This document shows positions 41,601 through 49,811 of a stretch of 64,000 nucleotides of DNA, piece by piece (position 1 is the first letter of the stretch; each line of letters starts with the position of its first letter). Where the stretch lies: the NCBI GenBank assembly GCA_023458375.1, contig JAEWZT010000007.1, positions 69,229 to 133,228 of the forward strand, in the 5' to 3' direction. Below the pieces are notes generated by a model, which saw only the letters and a program-made list of their open reading frames with translations, searched no databases and was not told the origin of the DNA. A program made the position numbers and the translations under genes. Source of the DNA: Bacillota bacterium. Its GTDB lineage: Bacteria > Bacillota > Clostridia > Christensenellales > CAG-314.

Positions 41601-43148
41601 TTAGCTTAACGGATTTATTAACCCGCCGTTGATTAAATTATAGCATGTCATTTGCGCGCTTAATATAAACAGCGAAGCGGAAAAAGTAAAACTTTTGCCC
41701 TTGCTGCATGCCCAGCTAAAACCGCCGCCGCTAACCGTCAAGACAATGCTGCCGTAGTCCATAGTTGTAAAAATGTTTTGTCCGGCGAAAACCGCAAGCC
41801 TGTCTAGCGTAACTTGCCGCGGATGGTCGTATTTGTTGTTTTCCCCCGCGCTGATTACCGCGTATTCGGGCTTGACTTTTTGCAAAAATTCCGCAGACGT
41901 TGATTCCGCGCCGCCATGGTGTCCCACTTTCAACACGCCGCAGTCGCCGTTCCAGCTAAAACCGTCGTTAAAGGTAAGTGCCGACAAGTTAAACATAAAG
42001 TTTTGCTCCGCCTTGTCGTCGGCGTCGCCCGTTAACAGTATTCTGTTTTCGCCGTAGCACAGCACCATAACGGGGGAGATATTATTTTTAGCTTTTGCCG
42101 TTGACAAACCGCTATACATTTCTTCGGCGGGGTTATACAGATAAATACGCCAGTTTTCCCCTTCTATCGTCATACCTTGAAAATTGAAATATATTTCGCC
42201 GAAAGCGCTGCCCAGTTCTTGCTTTTCAAGGTAAACGGCTTGGGCGAAAGAAGCGTAAACGCCGGTGGAAATCGTGGGAACATTTTCCCAGTTGCCCTGC
42301 GGGTTATTCATTCCGTATTGGACGACGTAACTTTTTAAAAGGTCGTTTTCATATTTACTGTATACGCGCGGCTGATAAACGTTGATTACGTCTATTTGAG
42401 TATTTTTGATTACCTCGTCTAAACTTCCGCAATGGTCGCTGTCGCAGTGGGTAAGCATTAGGTAATCTATGGTTACGTCCCCCTCGTATAGCGCCAAAAG
42501 ATAGTTTGTAATGCCGCTTGCGACGGCGCTTCTGTTTTCGCCCCCGTCAATAAGCATTGTTTTTCCGTCGGGAAACTGAATAAAAATGCAGTCGCCCTGG
42601 CCTACGTCAATAAAGTGAATTTTTAATTCTCCGTCGGCAAAAAGCGGAAGGTTACCGTCCTCAAAGTTGCCCACTCCGTATGTATAGTATTTAAATTCAA
42701 AGCCTTCTAAGGCGAAATCAAGGGGTTCTATGTCAAAGTAATACATTACCCCCGCGGCAAAAAGCACAAGGCAAAGCAAAACTATCAAAAGATTTAACCC
42801 CTTGCTACTCTTGCCTTTGTTTTTCTTTTTAGTCGCCACGCTTACGGCAACGCCTGCCGCGGCGACTTTTTTACCAAACGAAAGCAGGTCTTCCGCCTGC
42901 TGGGAGGAACTTTTTACTTGCCTGCCGTTATTTTCTTCGGAAGCGCTTTTAGCCGCGCTTTGGGAAATAGCCCCCTTCCTTGCGGCGGTTTTTGCTGCGG
43001 AAGCTTTTTTAGAAGAAGAGCTTTGCGAAGATACCGTCGCTTTTTTTGCGCTTTTAGGCGCGGCGGTTTTCTTTGCGCCCTCTTTTACCGCTTTTTCCAA
43101 TTTGTCCGCAATGGAAGAAAGAGGGTCTTTCTTCTTATTATTAGCCAT
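41601..43148 (-). CDS. ComEC/Rec2-like metallo-beta-lactamase with membrane anchor
   Basis: 515 residues. Residues 1-110 are Lys/Ala/Ser-rich and probably disordered; a single membrane helix follows (LNLLIVLLCLVLFAAGVMYY, about 118-137); the metallo-beta-lactamase domain is outside: IHFIDVGQGDCIFIQFPDGK, MLIDGGENRS, LTHCDSDHCGSLD (metal site), ILLTGDADDKAE, VLKVGHHGGAESTS. This is the domain found at the end of ComEC and in stand-alone secreted hydrolases that may degrade DNA or nucleotides outside the cell. Lies 21 bases after the patatin-like gene and 24 before aroC. Confidence 0.85.
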   Translation of the reverse strand: MANNKKKDPLSSIADKLEKAVKEGAKKTAAPKSAKKATVSSQSSSSKKASAAKTAARKGAISQSAAKSASEENNGRQVKSSSQQAEDLLSFGKKVAAAGVAVSVATKKKNKGKSSKGLNLLIVLLCLVLFAAGVMYYFDIEPLDFALEGFEFKYYTYGVGNFEDGNLPLFADGELKIHFIDVGQGDCIFIQFPDGKTMLIDGGENRSAVASGITNYLLALYEGDVTIDYLMLTHCDSDHCGSLDEVIKNTQIDVINVYQPRVYSKYENDLLKSYVVQYGMNNPQGNWENVPTISTGVYASFAQAVYLEKQELGSAFGEIYFNFQGMTIEGENWRIYLYNPAEEMYSGLSTAKAKNNISPVMVLCYGENRILLTGDADDKAEQNFMFNLSALTFNDGFSWNGDCGVLKVGHHGGAESTSAEFLQKVKPEYAVISAGENNKYDHPRQVTLDRLAVFAGQNIFTTMDYGSIVLTVSGGGFSWACSKGKSFTFSASLFILSAQMTCYNLINGGLINPLS

Positions 43149-43169
43149 ATTCGCCTCCTTATTACGTAA

Positions 43170-44006
43170 TTATTTTATGCCCAAAAGCTCTTTTATCTGC
43201 GGCATTTTTTCTTTCGCCGCCTTATATCCTTCTTGCGCCATTTCTTCAATATCCTGATTTACCGTCGTAGACCTGAAACGCTTGACATCGGGAGTTATTA
43301 CCACGTCGCTGTTTTGATATCCCTTATACGCCGTAGATTTCATGGCTATGCGCCAAGTGGCAAACATTACGTCGGTAAGCTTTATAGATTGCGTGCCCTC
43401 TCCGCGCGTGCTGTTTATGTCAACGCCTATTACCATTTCCGCCCCCATGAACCTTAACACGTCGGAGGGCAGGGTATTTAAAAGTCCGCCGTCAATAAAA
43501 TACCGATCTTCCCTCTTAAAGGGCTGAAAAACGACGGGCGCGCAGCAGGAACACGCCACCGCCGAAGCGACATCGCCGCTTTTGAATATTTCTTCCTGCC
43601 CCGTTTCAAGGTCAACGGCTACGCAGCGGAAAGGTATAAGCAGTTTGTCAAAGGTAACGTCGCCTATCATTGAGCGCACTAAGCCGTCAATATTTTTGGA
43701 GGGAGAGGGAAAAATTATAGAAGAACTCGTTCTTATTTGCCTGTCGGTAAAGGTTTTGCCGAAAGAAAGCATTTGGCTTGAATTGTAGCCCGCACAGTAA
43801 AGCGCGCCCACAATACTCCCCGCCGAAGTGCCCGAAACGAAGTCAAAAATAATGTTTTCTTCTTCAAAGGCGCGCAAAGCGCCTATGTGGGTAAAGCCGC
43901 GTGCGCCGCCCCCCGCAAAGGCAATGCCTGTTTTAAATTTAAGTTTCCGTTTTTGAATTTCCTGCGTTTTTAAAGGCGTTTGCTTGTGCTTGAAAAAAAA
44001 TGCCAT
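43170..44006 (-). CDS. Patatin-like phospholipase (RssA/NTE type)
   Basis: 278 residues, N-terminal basic segment without signal peptide. Oxyanion hole GIAFAGGGARGFTHIGAL, nucleophile elbow FVSGTSAGSIVGAL (Ser of GxSxG), and the catalytic Asp in YFIDGGLLNTLP. Serine hydrolase acting on lipids. Has its own strong promoter (44031-44060) and leads the run into the metallo-beta-lactamase and aro genes. Confidence 0.9.
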   Translation of the reverse strand: MAFFFKHKQTPLKTQEIQKRKLKFKTGIAFAGGGARGFTHIGALRAFEEENIIFDFVSGTSAGSIVGALYCAGYNSSQMLSFGKTFTDRQIRTSSSIIFPSPSKNIDGLVRSMIGDVTFDKLLIPFRCVAVDLETGQEEIFKSGDVASAVACSCCAPVVFQPFKREDRYFIDGGLLNTLPSDVLRFMGAEMVIGVDINSTRGEGTQSIKLTDVMFATWRIAMKSTAYKGYQNSDVVITPDVKRFRSTTVNQDIEEMAQEGYKAAKEKMPQIKELLGIK

Positions 44007-44030
44007 AAATATAAGCTCCTAATAAAGCTT

Positions 44031-44098
44031 ATTATATATCATTTGAGACTTAATTGTCCATACTTTTTGTTTACAACGAAAGGCGGGGCGGTTATAAT
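44031..44098. promoter_or_regulatory. Divergent promoters of the patatin-like and ttcA-like genes
   Basis: Rightward: TTTACA (44070-44075), 17-base spacer, TATAAT (44093-44098), start of transcription about ten bases before the ATG at 44115. Leftward: TGGACA (44055-44060 on minus), 18-base spacer, TATAAT (44031-44036). The -35 boxes lie nine bases apart, back to back. Confidence 0.75.
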
Positions 44099-44114
44099 AA
44101 AAAAAGAGGTAAAA

Positions 44115-44879
44115 ATGACTATCCAACAGTTGCTTGCCCCATTTAGAAAAGCGGTGGTTGATTACGATATGATACAAGAGGGCGACAAAATCGCAGTGGG
44201 AGTGTCGGGAGGAAAGGACAGCCTTACCCTTTTGGCGCTTTTGGCGGCGTACAGGCGCTTTTCGCCGCAAAGATTTGATATTATAGCCTTAACCGTTGAC
44301 TTAGGCTTTAAGGGTGCAGATTTTTCTCAAATAGAAAATTACTGCAAAGAGCTTAACGTAGAGTTTTATCTTGAAAAAACTACCATTGCGGAAGCTTTGG
44401 CGGCAAAATGCCCACAAAACCCTTGCAGTCTCTGCTCAAAAATGAGGCGCGGCGCTTTAAACACGTTGCTTGTTCAAAAAGGCTGCAACAAGCTTGCGTT
44501 GGGACATCACGCCGACGACGTAATTGAAACGTTTTTCCTTTCGCTGTGCTACGAGGGGCGGCTTTCCACCTTTGCGCCCATCAGCTATATGTCGCGCACA
44601 AAAGTTTCGGTAATACGCCCCATGGTTTATATTTACGAAGGCGACATAGCCGCATACGCCAAAAAACTTCCCGTTTTGCATAACCCCTGCCCCGCCGATA
44701 AACACACCCGGCGCGAATATATGAAAAGTTTAATAAAAAATATTCAAAAGGACATACCTTCCGCAAAAGACAGAATCAAGGGGGCGATTATGAGCCCCGA
44801 CCGATACAACTTATGGGACGGCGTTACGCAAAAATACCACAGGCAAATAGAGGGAAATGAAGATGGCGAAGTTGAATAA
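44115..44879 (+). CDS. TtcA-like tRNA thiolation enzyme (PP-loop)
   Basis: 254 residues from ATG 44115 after AGAGG; the longer frame to 43980 runs through the promoter. PP-loop IAVGVSGGKDSLTLLALLAA, Cys pair NPCSLCSKMRRGAL for the iron-sulfur cluster or sulfur transfer, ALGHHADDVIETFFLSLC, and HNPCPADKHTRREYMKSL. This is the TtcA/TtuA-type family that adds sulfur to a tRNA base, s2C32 in TtcA; the substrate in Clostridia is not certain. Overlaps the next short frame by 17 bases. Confidence 0.88.
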   Translation: MTIQQLLAPFRKAVVDYDMIQEGDKIAVGVSGGKDSLTLLALLAAYRRFSPQRFDIIALTVDLGFKGADFSQIENYCKELNVEFYLEKTTIAEALAAKCPQNPCSLCSKMRRGALNTLLVQKGCNKLALGHHADDVIETFFLSLCYEGRLSTFAPISYMSRTKVSVIRPMVYIYEGDIAAYAKKLPVLHNPCPADKHTRREYMKSLIKNIQKDIPSAKDRIKGAIMSPDRYNLWDGVTQKYHRQIEGNEDGEVE

Positions 44880-45030
44880 TTTGCTTAAAGGCGGTTATGT
44901 GAGTAGATATGCGCAGTTTGAAAGTGAAAGGCTAATGTGCCGAGAATACCGGCAGGAAGATTTGAAAACGTTGGTTGAATCACCGTCAATGCTAAAACCC
45001 GTTACAACTTCGTTTAATTTTAAGGCATAG
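44863..45030 (+). pseudogene. N-terminal fragment resembling a GNAT acetyltransferase
   Basis: 55 codons from ATG 44863, with GAGGG upstream, to TAG 45028. After MAKLNNLLKGGYVSRYAQ comes FESERLMCREYRQEDLKTLV, the usual N-terminal strand and turn of RimJ/RimL-type GNAT proteins (F-x-S/T-E-R-L-x-x-R-x-x-x-x-D). The frame stops where the second strand would begin, so this is probably a remnant of a longer gene, or else a novel small protein coupled to the TtcA-like gene. No continuation was seen in the following 170 bases. Confidence 0.4.
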
Positions 45031-45204
45031 TTCATTTTTCAAAGCTCCAACAAAATTATCTATTTTCCTATCGGCGTCATTATATCAAAAGCTGCTTTGT
45101 TAAGTCAATAACCTCTTTGCCAACCCCTCTTTTAAGGGGCGTTCTAAGTTACATTTTCCGACAATATACTACTATACTGACCAAGGTGAGGGAGCAAATC
45201 AACC

Positions 45205-45465
45205 GTGAAGCAGTATATAGCCGACAGGACCCTTTCTATCGCGGACTTTATTATTGACAGAAGGTCCACTTTAAGAACCGCCGCAAAATATTTCGCAGTC
45301 AGCAAAAGCACGGCGCACAAAGACGTAGCCGAACGTCTGCCCCATATAGATTTTACGCGGCATTTAATGGTCAAGGAAGTGCTCAACGAAAACTTTGAAC
45401 AAAGGCACATCAGGGGCGGCAAGGCAACAAAAGAGAAATACCTCCAACAAAAAGGGCTGTATTAA
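45205..45465 (+). CDS. spoIIID: Sporulation transcription factor SpoIIID
   Basis: 86 residues, start GTG after GGTGAGGGAG. Helix-turn-helix RTLSIADFIIDRRSTLRTAA and FAVSKSTAHKDVAERLPHID, then a basic C-terminal helix (IRGGKATKEKYLQQKG), all as in SpoIIID (about 83-95 residues). It acts in the mother cell after SigE to activate and repress late sporulation genes. TTACAT and TATACT at 45149-45178 may be its promoter. Monocistronic with an overlapping terminator. Confidence 0.95.
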   Translation: MKQYIADRTLSIADFIIDRRSTLRTAAKYFAVSKSTAHKDVAERLPHIDFTRHLMVKEVLNENFEQRHIRGGKATKEKYLQQKGLY

Positions 45466-45476
45466 CAGCCCTTTTA
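45450..45476 (+). terminator. Terminator of spoIIID, overlapping its stop codon
   Basis: AAAAGGGCTGT (45450-45460), loop ATTA, ACAGCCCTTTT (45465-45475); the TAA stop is in the loop. T-run within the second arm. Confidence 0.9.
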
Positions 45477-45565
45477 ACTACGTTTTATTGTTTTAAATAT
45501 GACTAAAAACAGCGGGAATACTCAGTTTTTACGAAAAAAAGCAAATATCGCAATTGAACTAATAA

Positions 45566-46702
45566 TTAAACTTTTAAGCCCTTGCTTATGACATAGGGCA
45601 GGTTATAGCTCCCCCTTAAAACGTTGTCCTTTCCTACGACGACGTTTTTGTCAAGCAGGCAATACTCCATAACGCAATTTTCCCCGATAAAACCGTTTTG
45701 CATAACGATGCAGTTTTTTAGCACCGCCCCGTCGCTGATGATTACGTCGCGGAAAAGCAGGCAGTTTTCCACCACGCCTCTAATTTCGCAGCCGTCGGCA
45801 ATTCGGCTGTTTAACACCTTTGCCTGCTTAAAAAACTTTGTGGGGGCGGAATCTTTAACCTTTGTATAAACGGGGCGGTAAGGCGCGCCGAAAAAAGCGT
45901 TATTAACGCCTCTGTCAAGTAAGCTCATATTTGCAGAAAAATACCTCGGCAAAGAATCTATAAAATAGAACAGCCCCTCATACCTAAAACCGCCGATTTT
46001 TAAATGTTTGATATTTTTACCTATAATGTCATGCTGAAAATCTCTTTGACCGCGCGAAACGGCGTTGTTTATAAGCCTTATTAAAAGCTCGCGTTTAAGT
46101 ATTATAATATTTAAGTTGGCAAGCGCCCTCCCCTCTTCCATGCGGTGCACCAAAAGCCCCGTTACGTTGTCGTTTGCGTCTACTTCCAGACAGGATTTAT
46201 GCGAGGCGAGCGCCTTATCAAAATACATTTCCTTGTAGGCAAGGGTAATATCGTTGCCTTTGGCGATATGGTAATTAAACATTTCGTTAAAATCCATATT
46301 AAAAACGCAGTCGCCGTCGCAAAGCAGCACATATTCCTCTTCTGAGCGGTTGATAAAGTTTATAGAAGAAGAAAGTGCGTCAAGCCTATTGGCATGCGAA
46401 TTGCCCGACTGATTAAAACTGTGCGGCGGCAAAAGATAAAGCCCGCCCGTGCGCCGCGCTAAATCCCAATCTTTACCCCCTTCAAGGTGGTCCATTAAAG
46501 ACTGGTAGTTTGCACGGGTAGCAACACCCACTTTAAATATGCCGCTGTTTACCATTGAGGACAGGGGAAAGTCAATTATTCTGTAACGCCCGCCGAAAGG
46601 AACGCTCGCCAATGTGCGCTTTACGGTAAGCTCGGGCAGCAGTTCGTCGTGAATATTTGCAAAAATCATACCTACTGCATCCATATCAGTTATCCTCCTC
46701 AA
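45566..46702 (-). CDS. glgD: Glucose-1-phosphate adenylyltransferase, regulatory subunit GlgD
   Basis: 378 residues. Nucleotidyltransferase domain in which the N-terminal motif is altered: SVPFGGRYRIIDFPLSSMVN is kept, but the GGxGxRL loop of catalytic subunits is missing (MDAVGMIFANIHDELL). A left-handed beta-helix tail (ISDGAVLKNCIVMQNGFIGE) follows. In Firmicutes GlgD has little activity alone and modulates GlgC. Starts inside the end of glgC (17-base overlap). Confidence 0.93.
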   Translation of the reverse strand: MRRITDMDAVGMIFANIHDELLPELTVKRTLASVPFGGRYRIIDFPLSSMVNSGIFKVGVATRANYQSLMDHLEGGKDWDLARRTGGLYLLPPHSFNQSGNSHANRLDALSSSINFINRSEEEYVLLCDGDCVFNMDFNEMFNYHIAKGNDITLAYKEMYFDKALASHKSCLEVDANDNVTGLLVHRMEEGRALANLNIIILKRELLIRLINNAVSRGQRDFQHDIIGKNIKHLKIGGFRYEGLFYFIDSLPRYFSANMSLLDRGVNNAFFGAPYRPVYTKVKDSAPTKFFKQAKVLNSRIADGCEIRGVVENCLLFRDVIISDGAVLKNCIVMQNGFIGENCVMEYCLLDKNVVVGKDNVLRGSYNLPYVISKGLKV

Positions 46703-47870
46703 CGGTTCCGCTTGCGACGACGGAATTTTCCCTTACGCGGCAGCCCCTTGCAACCACGGTAAGCCCTTTTTCGCTTGTTTTAGGGCTTCCGACGCAGGCG
46801 CCTTCGCCTATCTGCGCCTGTTCGTCAATTATGCAGTAATTTATTTTGGCGTTTCTGCCCACCTTTACGCCTTCAAAAAGCACGCTGTCAATAACTTCCG
46901 CGCCCTCTTCAACAACTACTTCTTTTCCGATAACGCTATTGATTACGCTTCCCTCAATCAAGCTGCCGCCCCCCGAAATACTGTTTTTAAGCGAGCAGTT
47001 TTTGCCTGTTAAGATAGTTGAAGACATAGTGTTGCGCGAGTGAATGCGCCAAGAGTAGTCAAAAATATCAAAGGCGGGGGTATCGCCAAGTAAGTCCATA
47101 TTGGCTTCCCAAAGACTTTCTAACGTGCCAACGTCTTTCCAGTAGCCGCTGAACTTATAAGCAAACATTCTTTTGCCCTCTTTAAGCATTTTTGGAATAA
47201 TATTTTTGCCGAAGTCGTAAGAAGAAGACGGGTCTGCGGCGTCCTCCGTCAGGTATTTTTCAAGAGCTTCAAAATTAAAAATATATACACCCATAGAAGC
47301 TAAGTCGCTTTTGGGTTTTTTGGGCTTTTCTTCAAAAGCCGTTATGCGCCCCTCGTCGTCCGCCGTCATTATGCCAAAACGCGAGGCTTCGTTTAGCGGC
47401 ACCTTAATTGCGGCTATGGTTATGTCGGCGTTTGAGGCGGCATGGAAATCTTTCATTAAGGAATAGTCCATATTGTAGATATGGTCGCCCGACAGAATAA
47501 GAACGTATTGAGGGTTGTAGCGGCGCACAAAATGCAGGTTTTGATAAATGGCGTTTGCCGTGCCCTTATACCAGTCGCTGTTGCCCTTTGCCTGATAGGG
47601 CGGCAAAACGAAGACGCCGCCGTTAAGCCTGTCTAAGTCCCATGGCTGTCCGTTGCCTATATATTCGTTTAATATCAAGGGCTGATACTGCGTCAAAACC
47701 CCTACGGTATCTATCTGGGAGTTTATGCAGTTGCTTAAAGTGAAGTCAATTATGCGGTATTTCCCGCCGAAACTCACCGCGGGCTTCGCGACGTTATTTG
47801 TCAAAGAGTAGAGCCTGCTCCCCTGCCCGCCCGCAAGCAGCATGGCAATTATCTGTTTTTTGTAAGGCAT
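46686..47870 (-). CDS. glgC: Glucose-1-phosphate adenylyltransferase, catalytic subunit
   Basis: 394 residues. Catalytic loop AMLLAGGQGSRLYSLTNNVA, VSFGGKYRIIDFTLSNCINS, VLILSGDHIYNMDYSLMKDF, ITAFEEKPKKPKSDLASMGV and a C-terminal beta-helix. Makes ADP-glucose for glycogen storage; in clostridia glycogen (granulose) accumulates before sporulation. Follows deoC by 14 bases; glycogen synthase and branching enzyme genes are not in the window. Confidence 0.96.
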   Translation of the reverse strand: MPYKKQIIAMLLAGGQGSRLYSLTNNVAKPAVSFGGKYRIIDFTLSNCINSQIDTVGVLTQYQPLILNEYIGNGQPWDLDRLNGGVFVLPPYQAKGNSDWYKGTANAIYQNLHFVRRYNPQYVLILSGDHIYNMDYSLMKDFHAASNADITIAAIKVPLNEASRFGIMTADDEGRITAFEEKPKKPKSDLASMGVYIFNFEALEKYLTEDAADPSSSYDFGKNIIPKMLKEGKRMFAYKFSGYWKDVGTLESLWEANMDLLGDTPAFDIFDYSWRIHSRNTMSSTILTGKNCSLKNSISGGGSLIEGSVINSVIGKEVVVEEGAEVIDSVLFEGVKVGRNAKINYCIIDEQAQIGEGACVGSPKTSEKGLTVVARGCRVRENSVVASGTVEEDN

Positions 47871-47884
47871 TTTTGTACTTTCCT

Positions 47885-48532
47885 TTATGTTACTATTTCT
47901 TTGGCTTTGCTCGTGCCTATGCGCTCCGCCCCCGCCTTTACCAGTTCAAGGGCTTGCTCAAAAGTTTTTATGCCGCCCGCCGCTTTAATCTTAACGTTGC
48001 TGCCCTTTAAAGCTTGCGCCATAATCTGCACATTTTTAACCGTTGCGCCGTGGAAAGAAAAACCCGTGCTTGTTTTAATAAACTGCGCGCCGCCCAAGCG
48101 GACAGCCTCGCAAGCCTGCTCAATTTGGTTTTCTGTCAAAAGGCACTCTTCTACAATAACTTTTATGGTTTTTCCGTAGGCGGCTTTGACAACCGCCTCA
48201 ATTTCTCCCTTAATTTTGTCAAAACGGTTTTGCTTGGCGTCGCTTAAATTGACGACGAAATCCACCTCGTCGGCGCCCATTTTTATAGCGTCTTTGACTT
48301 CAAAAACCTTTGAGGAAACGCTGCTTTCACCCAAAGGAAAGCCCGCTACCGTGCAGATTTTTATGTCGCTGTTTTTTAGCAGACTGCAAGCTAACGGGAC
48401 AAAATGGGGCATAATGCATACCGCCGCAAAGCGATACTTTGCCGCTTCAAGGCAAAGCGAGTAAATCTCGCTTTCCGTCGCGGGTTTTAACAGAGTGCTG
48501 TCAATTAAAGAAGCTAATTGCTCTTTTTCCAT
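47885..48532 (-). CDS. deoC: Deoxyribose-phosphate aldolase
   Basis: 215 residues. Class I aldolase TIM barrel: LIDSTLLKPATESEIYSLCL, VCIMPHFVPLACSLL, VAGFPLGESS, GADEVDFVVNL, VIVEECLLT, FIKTSTGFSFHGAT with the Schiff-base Lys, and KAAGGIKTFEQALEL. Cleaves deoxyribose-5-phosphate to acetaldehyde and glyceraldehyde-3-phosphate. Probably in one transcript with glgC-glgD. Confidence 0.95.
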   Translation of the reverse strand: MEKEQLASLIDSTLLKPATESEIYSLCLEAAKYRFAAVCIMPHFVPLACSLLKNSDIKICTVAGFPLGESSVSSKVFEVKDAIKMGADEVDFVVNLSDAKQNRFDKIKGEIEAVVKAAYGKTIKVIVEECLLTENQIEQACEAVRLGGAQFIKTSTGFSFHGATVKNVQIMAQALKGSNVKIKAAGGIKTFEQALELVKAGAERIGTSKAKEIVT

Positions 48533-48640
48533 ATCCTTTTCCTTTACAAAAAAAGTGTAGCATAACGCTATGCCCTTGTCAATACGGATAATTACGGCCT
48601 CTTTAAAAGAAAACGCAATAAAAAAGCAAAAGCCGCAAAA

Positions 48641-48826
48641 TTATTCAAGCCGAATAAGGTTTCCCTTTTCGTCTATTTCGTAAAAAACATATTCTTCCTT
48701 TTTGGCACGGCTGTATTTAAGGCTTTTTTTATTTTTTATAAACAGCACCAGATGATATATCAAGTAAGCTAAAAAGGGCAGCATTAAAAGAACGCAAACC
48801 AACACAAAAACTTCAAGACCCTGCAT
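48641..48826 (-). CDS. Small single-span membrane protein, unknown
   Basis: 61 residues from ATG 48824-48826, which follows GGAGGG; an extended 75-residue frame has no such site. One N-terminal membrane helix (LEVFVLVCVLLMLPFLAYLI), then a basic stretch (FIKNKKSLKYSRAKKEE) and a short tail. No family recognised. 108 bases upstream of deoC. Confidence 0.55.
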   Translation of the reverse strand: MQGLEVFVLVCVLLMLPFLAYLIYHLVLFIKNKKSLKYSRAKKEEYVFYEIDEKGNLIRLE

Positions 48827-48942
48827 AACTTTTCCCTCCGTTAAGGTAATTTTACATAGCGTATACAAAAGAGAAAAGTAAAAAAACGCTTGAAAAAAGC
48901 ATAAAACAACGAAAAATACTCATATTAAAACCAAATATAACC

Positions 48943-48967
48943 CCATTAAAAACTTTTTATTTAATGG
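48943..48967. repeat. Hairpin related to the 9.3-kb cluster
   Basis: CCATTAAA (48943-48950), nine-base loop, TTTAATGG (48960-48967) in the context aaccccattaaaaac...aatccctaa, closely similar to 9316-9350. It lies 27 bases ahead of the YhcN-like start and would be in its leader. Confidence 0.55.
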
Positions 48968-48993
48968 AAAATCCCTAAAAAGGAGTAAAACGT

Positions 48994-49548
48994 ATGAAAA
49001 AGCTTATATTTTCTTTGTCGTTATTGATGCTCTGCCTTTGTTTAATCCCCACGGCGGCGGCGCTTGCAGACGAAAAATGCGGGGAACGGGGCTGCGAAAG
49101 AGGCTGCGGGCAGGAAATTTGCGAGCAAATAAAGACTATGGATAACGTAGCCGACTGCCGCATGGCGCTTCTTCACAGGCATGTCTTTATAGCGGTTAAA
49201 ACAAAGGGCATCACAACTTCCACTTCAAATAAAAAGCTTGTGGAAAACATTAAGACAAAGGTAATGGAAATCTGCCCCGACATTGCGGAAATTTACGTCA
49301 GCACTTCCGTTAAAGCATTTACGGCGATTGAAGACATAAATAACAGAAAAGAGCTTAAAGAGCTGCTAAGCCTTTTCGGGGTAAAGTTTGAGGACTTTAT
49401 GCCCAAGCGCGAACCGCGCAGAGACAAAGAAGAATCAAGCGCCCCTTCTGCCGCCGTTACCTTTAAGCCCCCTATAAAACTGCCCTATAAAGACGGCGAC
49501 AAGAGGGATTTTAAAGACATTATTCCTAAACCACTGAATATCGCGTAA
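48994..49548 (+). CDS. YhcN/YlaJ-like sporulation protein
   Basis: 184 residues, AAAAGGAG upstream. Signal peptide (about 1-25: LIFSLSLLMLCLCLIPTAAA) followed by a Cys-rich stretch (EKCGERGCERGCGQEICEQI) that is unusual for the family. The central domain has the YhcN/YlaJ pattern: IKTMDNVADCRMALLHRHVF, then VMEICPDIAEIYVSTSVKAF. Relatives are spore-associated lipoproteins expressed in the forespore or mother cell. No clear lipobox, so it may be secreted. Proline-rich C-terminus. Own terminator at 49689. Confidence 0.7.
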   Translation: MKKLIFSLSLLMLCLCLIPTAAALADEKCGERGCERGCGQEICEQIKTMDNVADCRMALLHRHVFIAVKTKGITTSTSNKKLVENIKTKVMEICPDIAEIYVSTSVKAFTAIEDINNRKELKELLSLFGVKFEDFMPKREPRRDKEESSAPSAAVTFKPPIKLPYKDGDKRDFKDIIPKPLNIA

Positions 49549-49688
49549 CTTATCTGTTGTGTTTTAAAAAGCATTCCCTAAATATGTTTTAGAAATATCA
49601 AACTTTTTTAATAGATAGGATTTTTTGAAAAGATTTTAAAAAAGTTATTCGTGCAATTTGTAAAGCAGACATCAAAACAAATGGTTTA

Positions 49689-49712
49689 GAGCCGATAATT
49701 TCGGCTCTTTTT
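49689..49712 (+). terminator. Terminator after the YhcN-like gene
   Basis: GAGCCGA (49689-49695), loop TAATT, TCGGCTC (49701-49707), then TTTTT. 140 bases past the stop codon. Confidence 0.85.
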
Positions 49713-49811
49713 ATTGAAAAAAAAATAAACCCGCGTAAGCGGATTTAATGGTGTATTTGGAAAAATGTCAGATATTAAATAATAGAAGTTTTACACACGC
49801 CGCGTAAAAAA

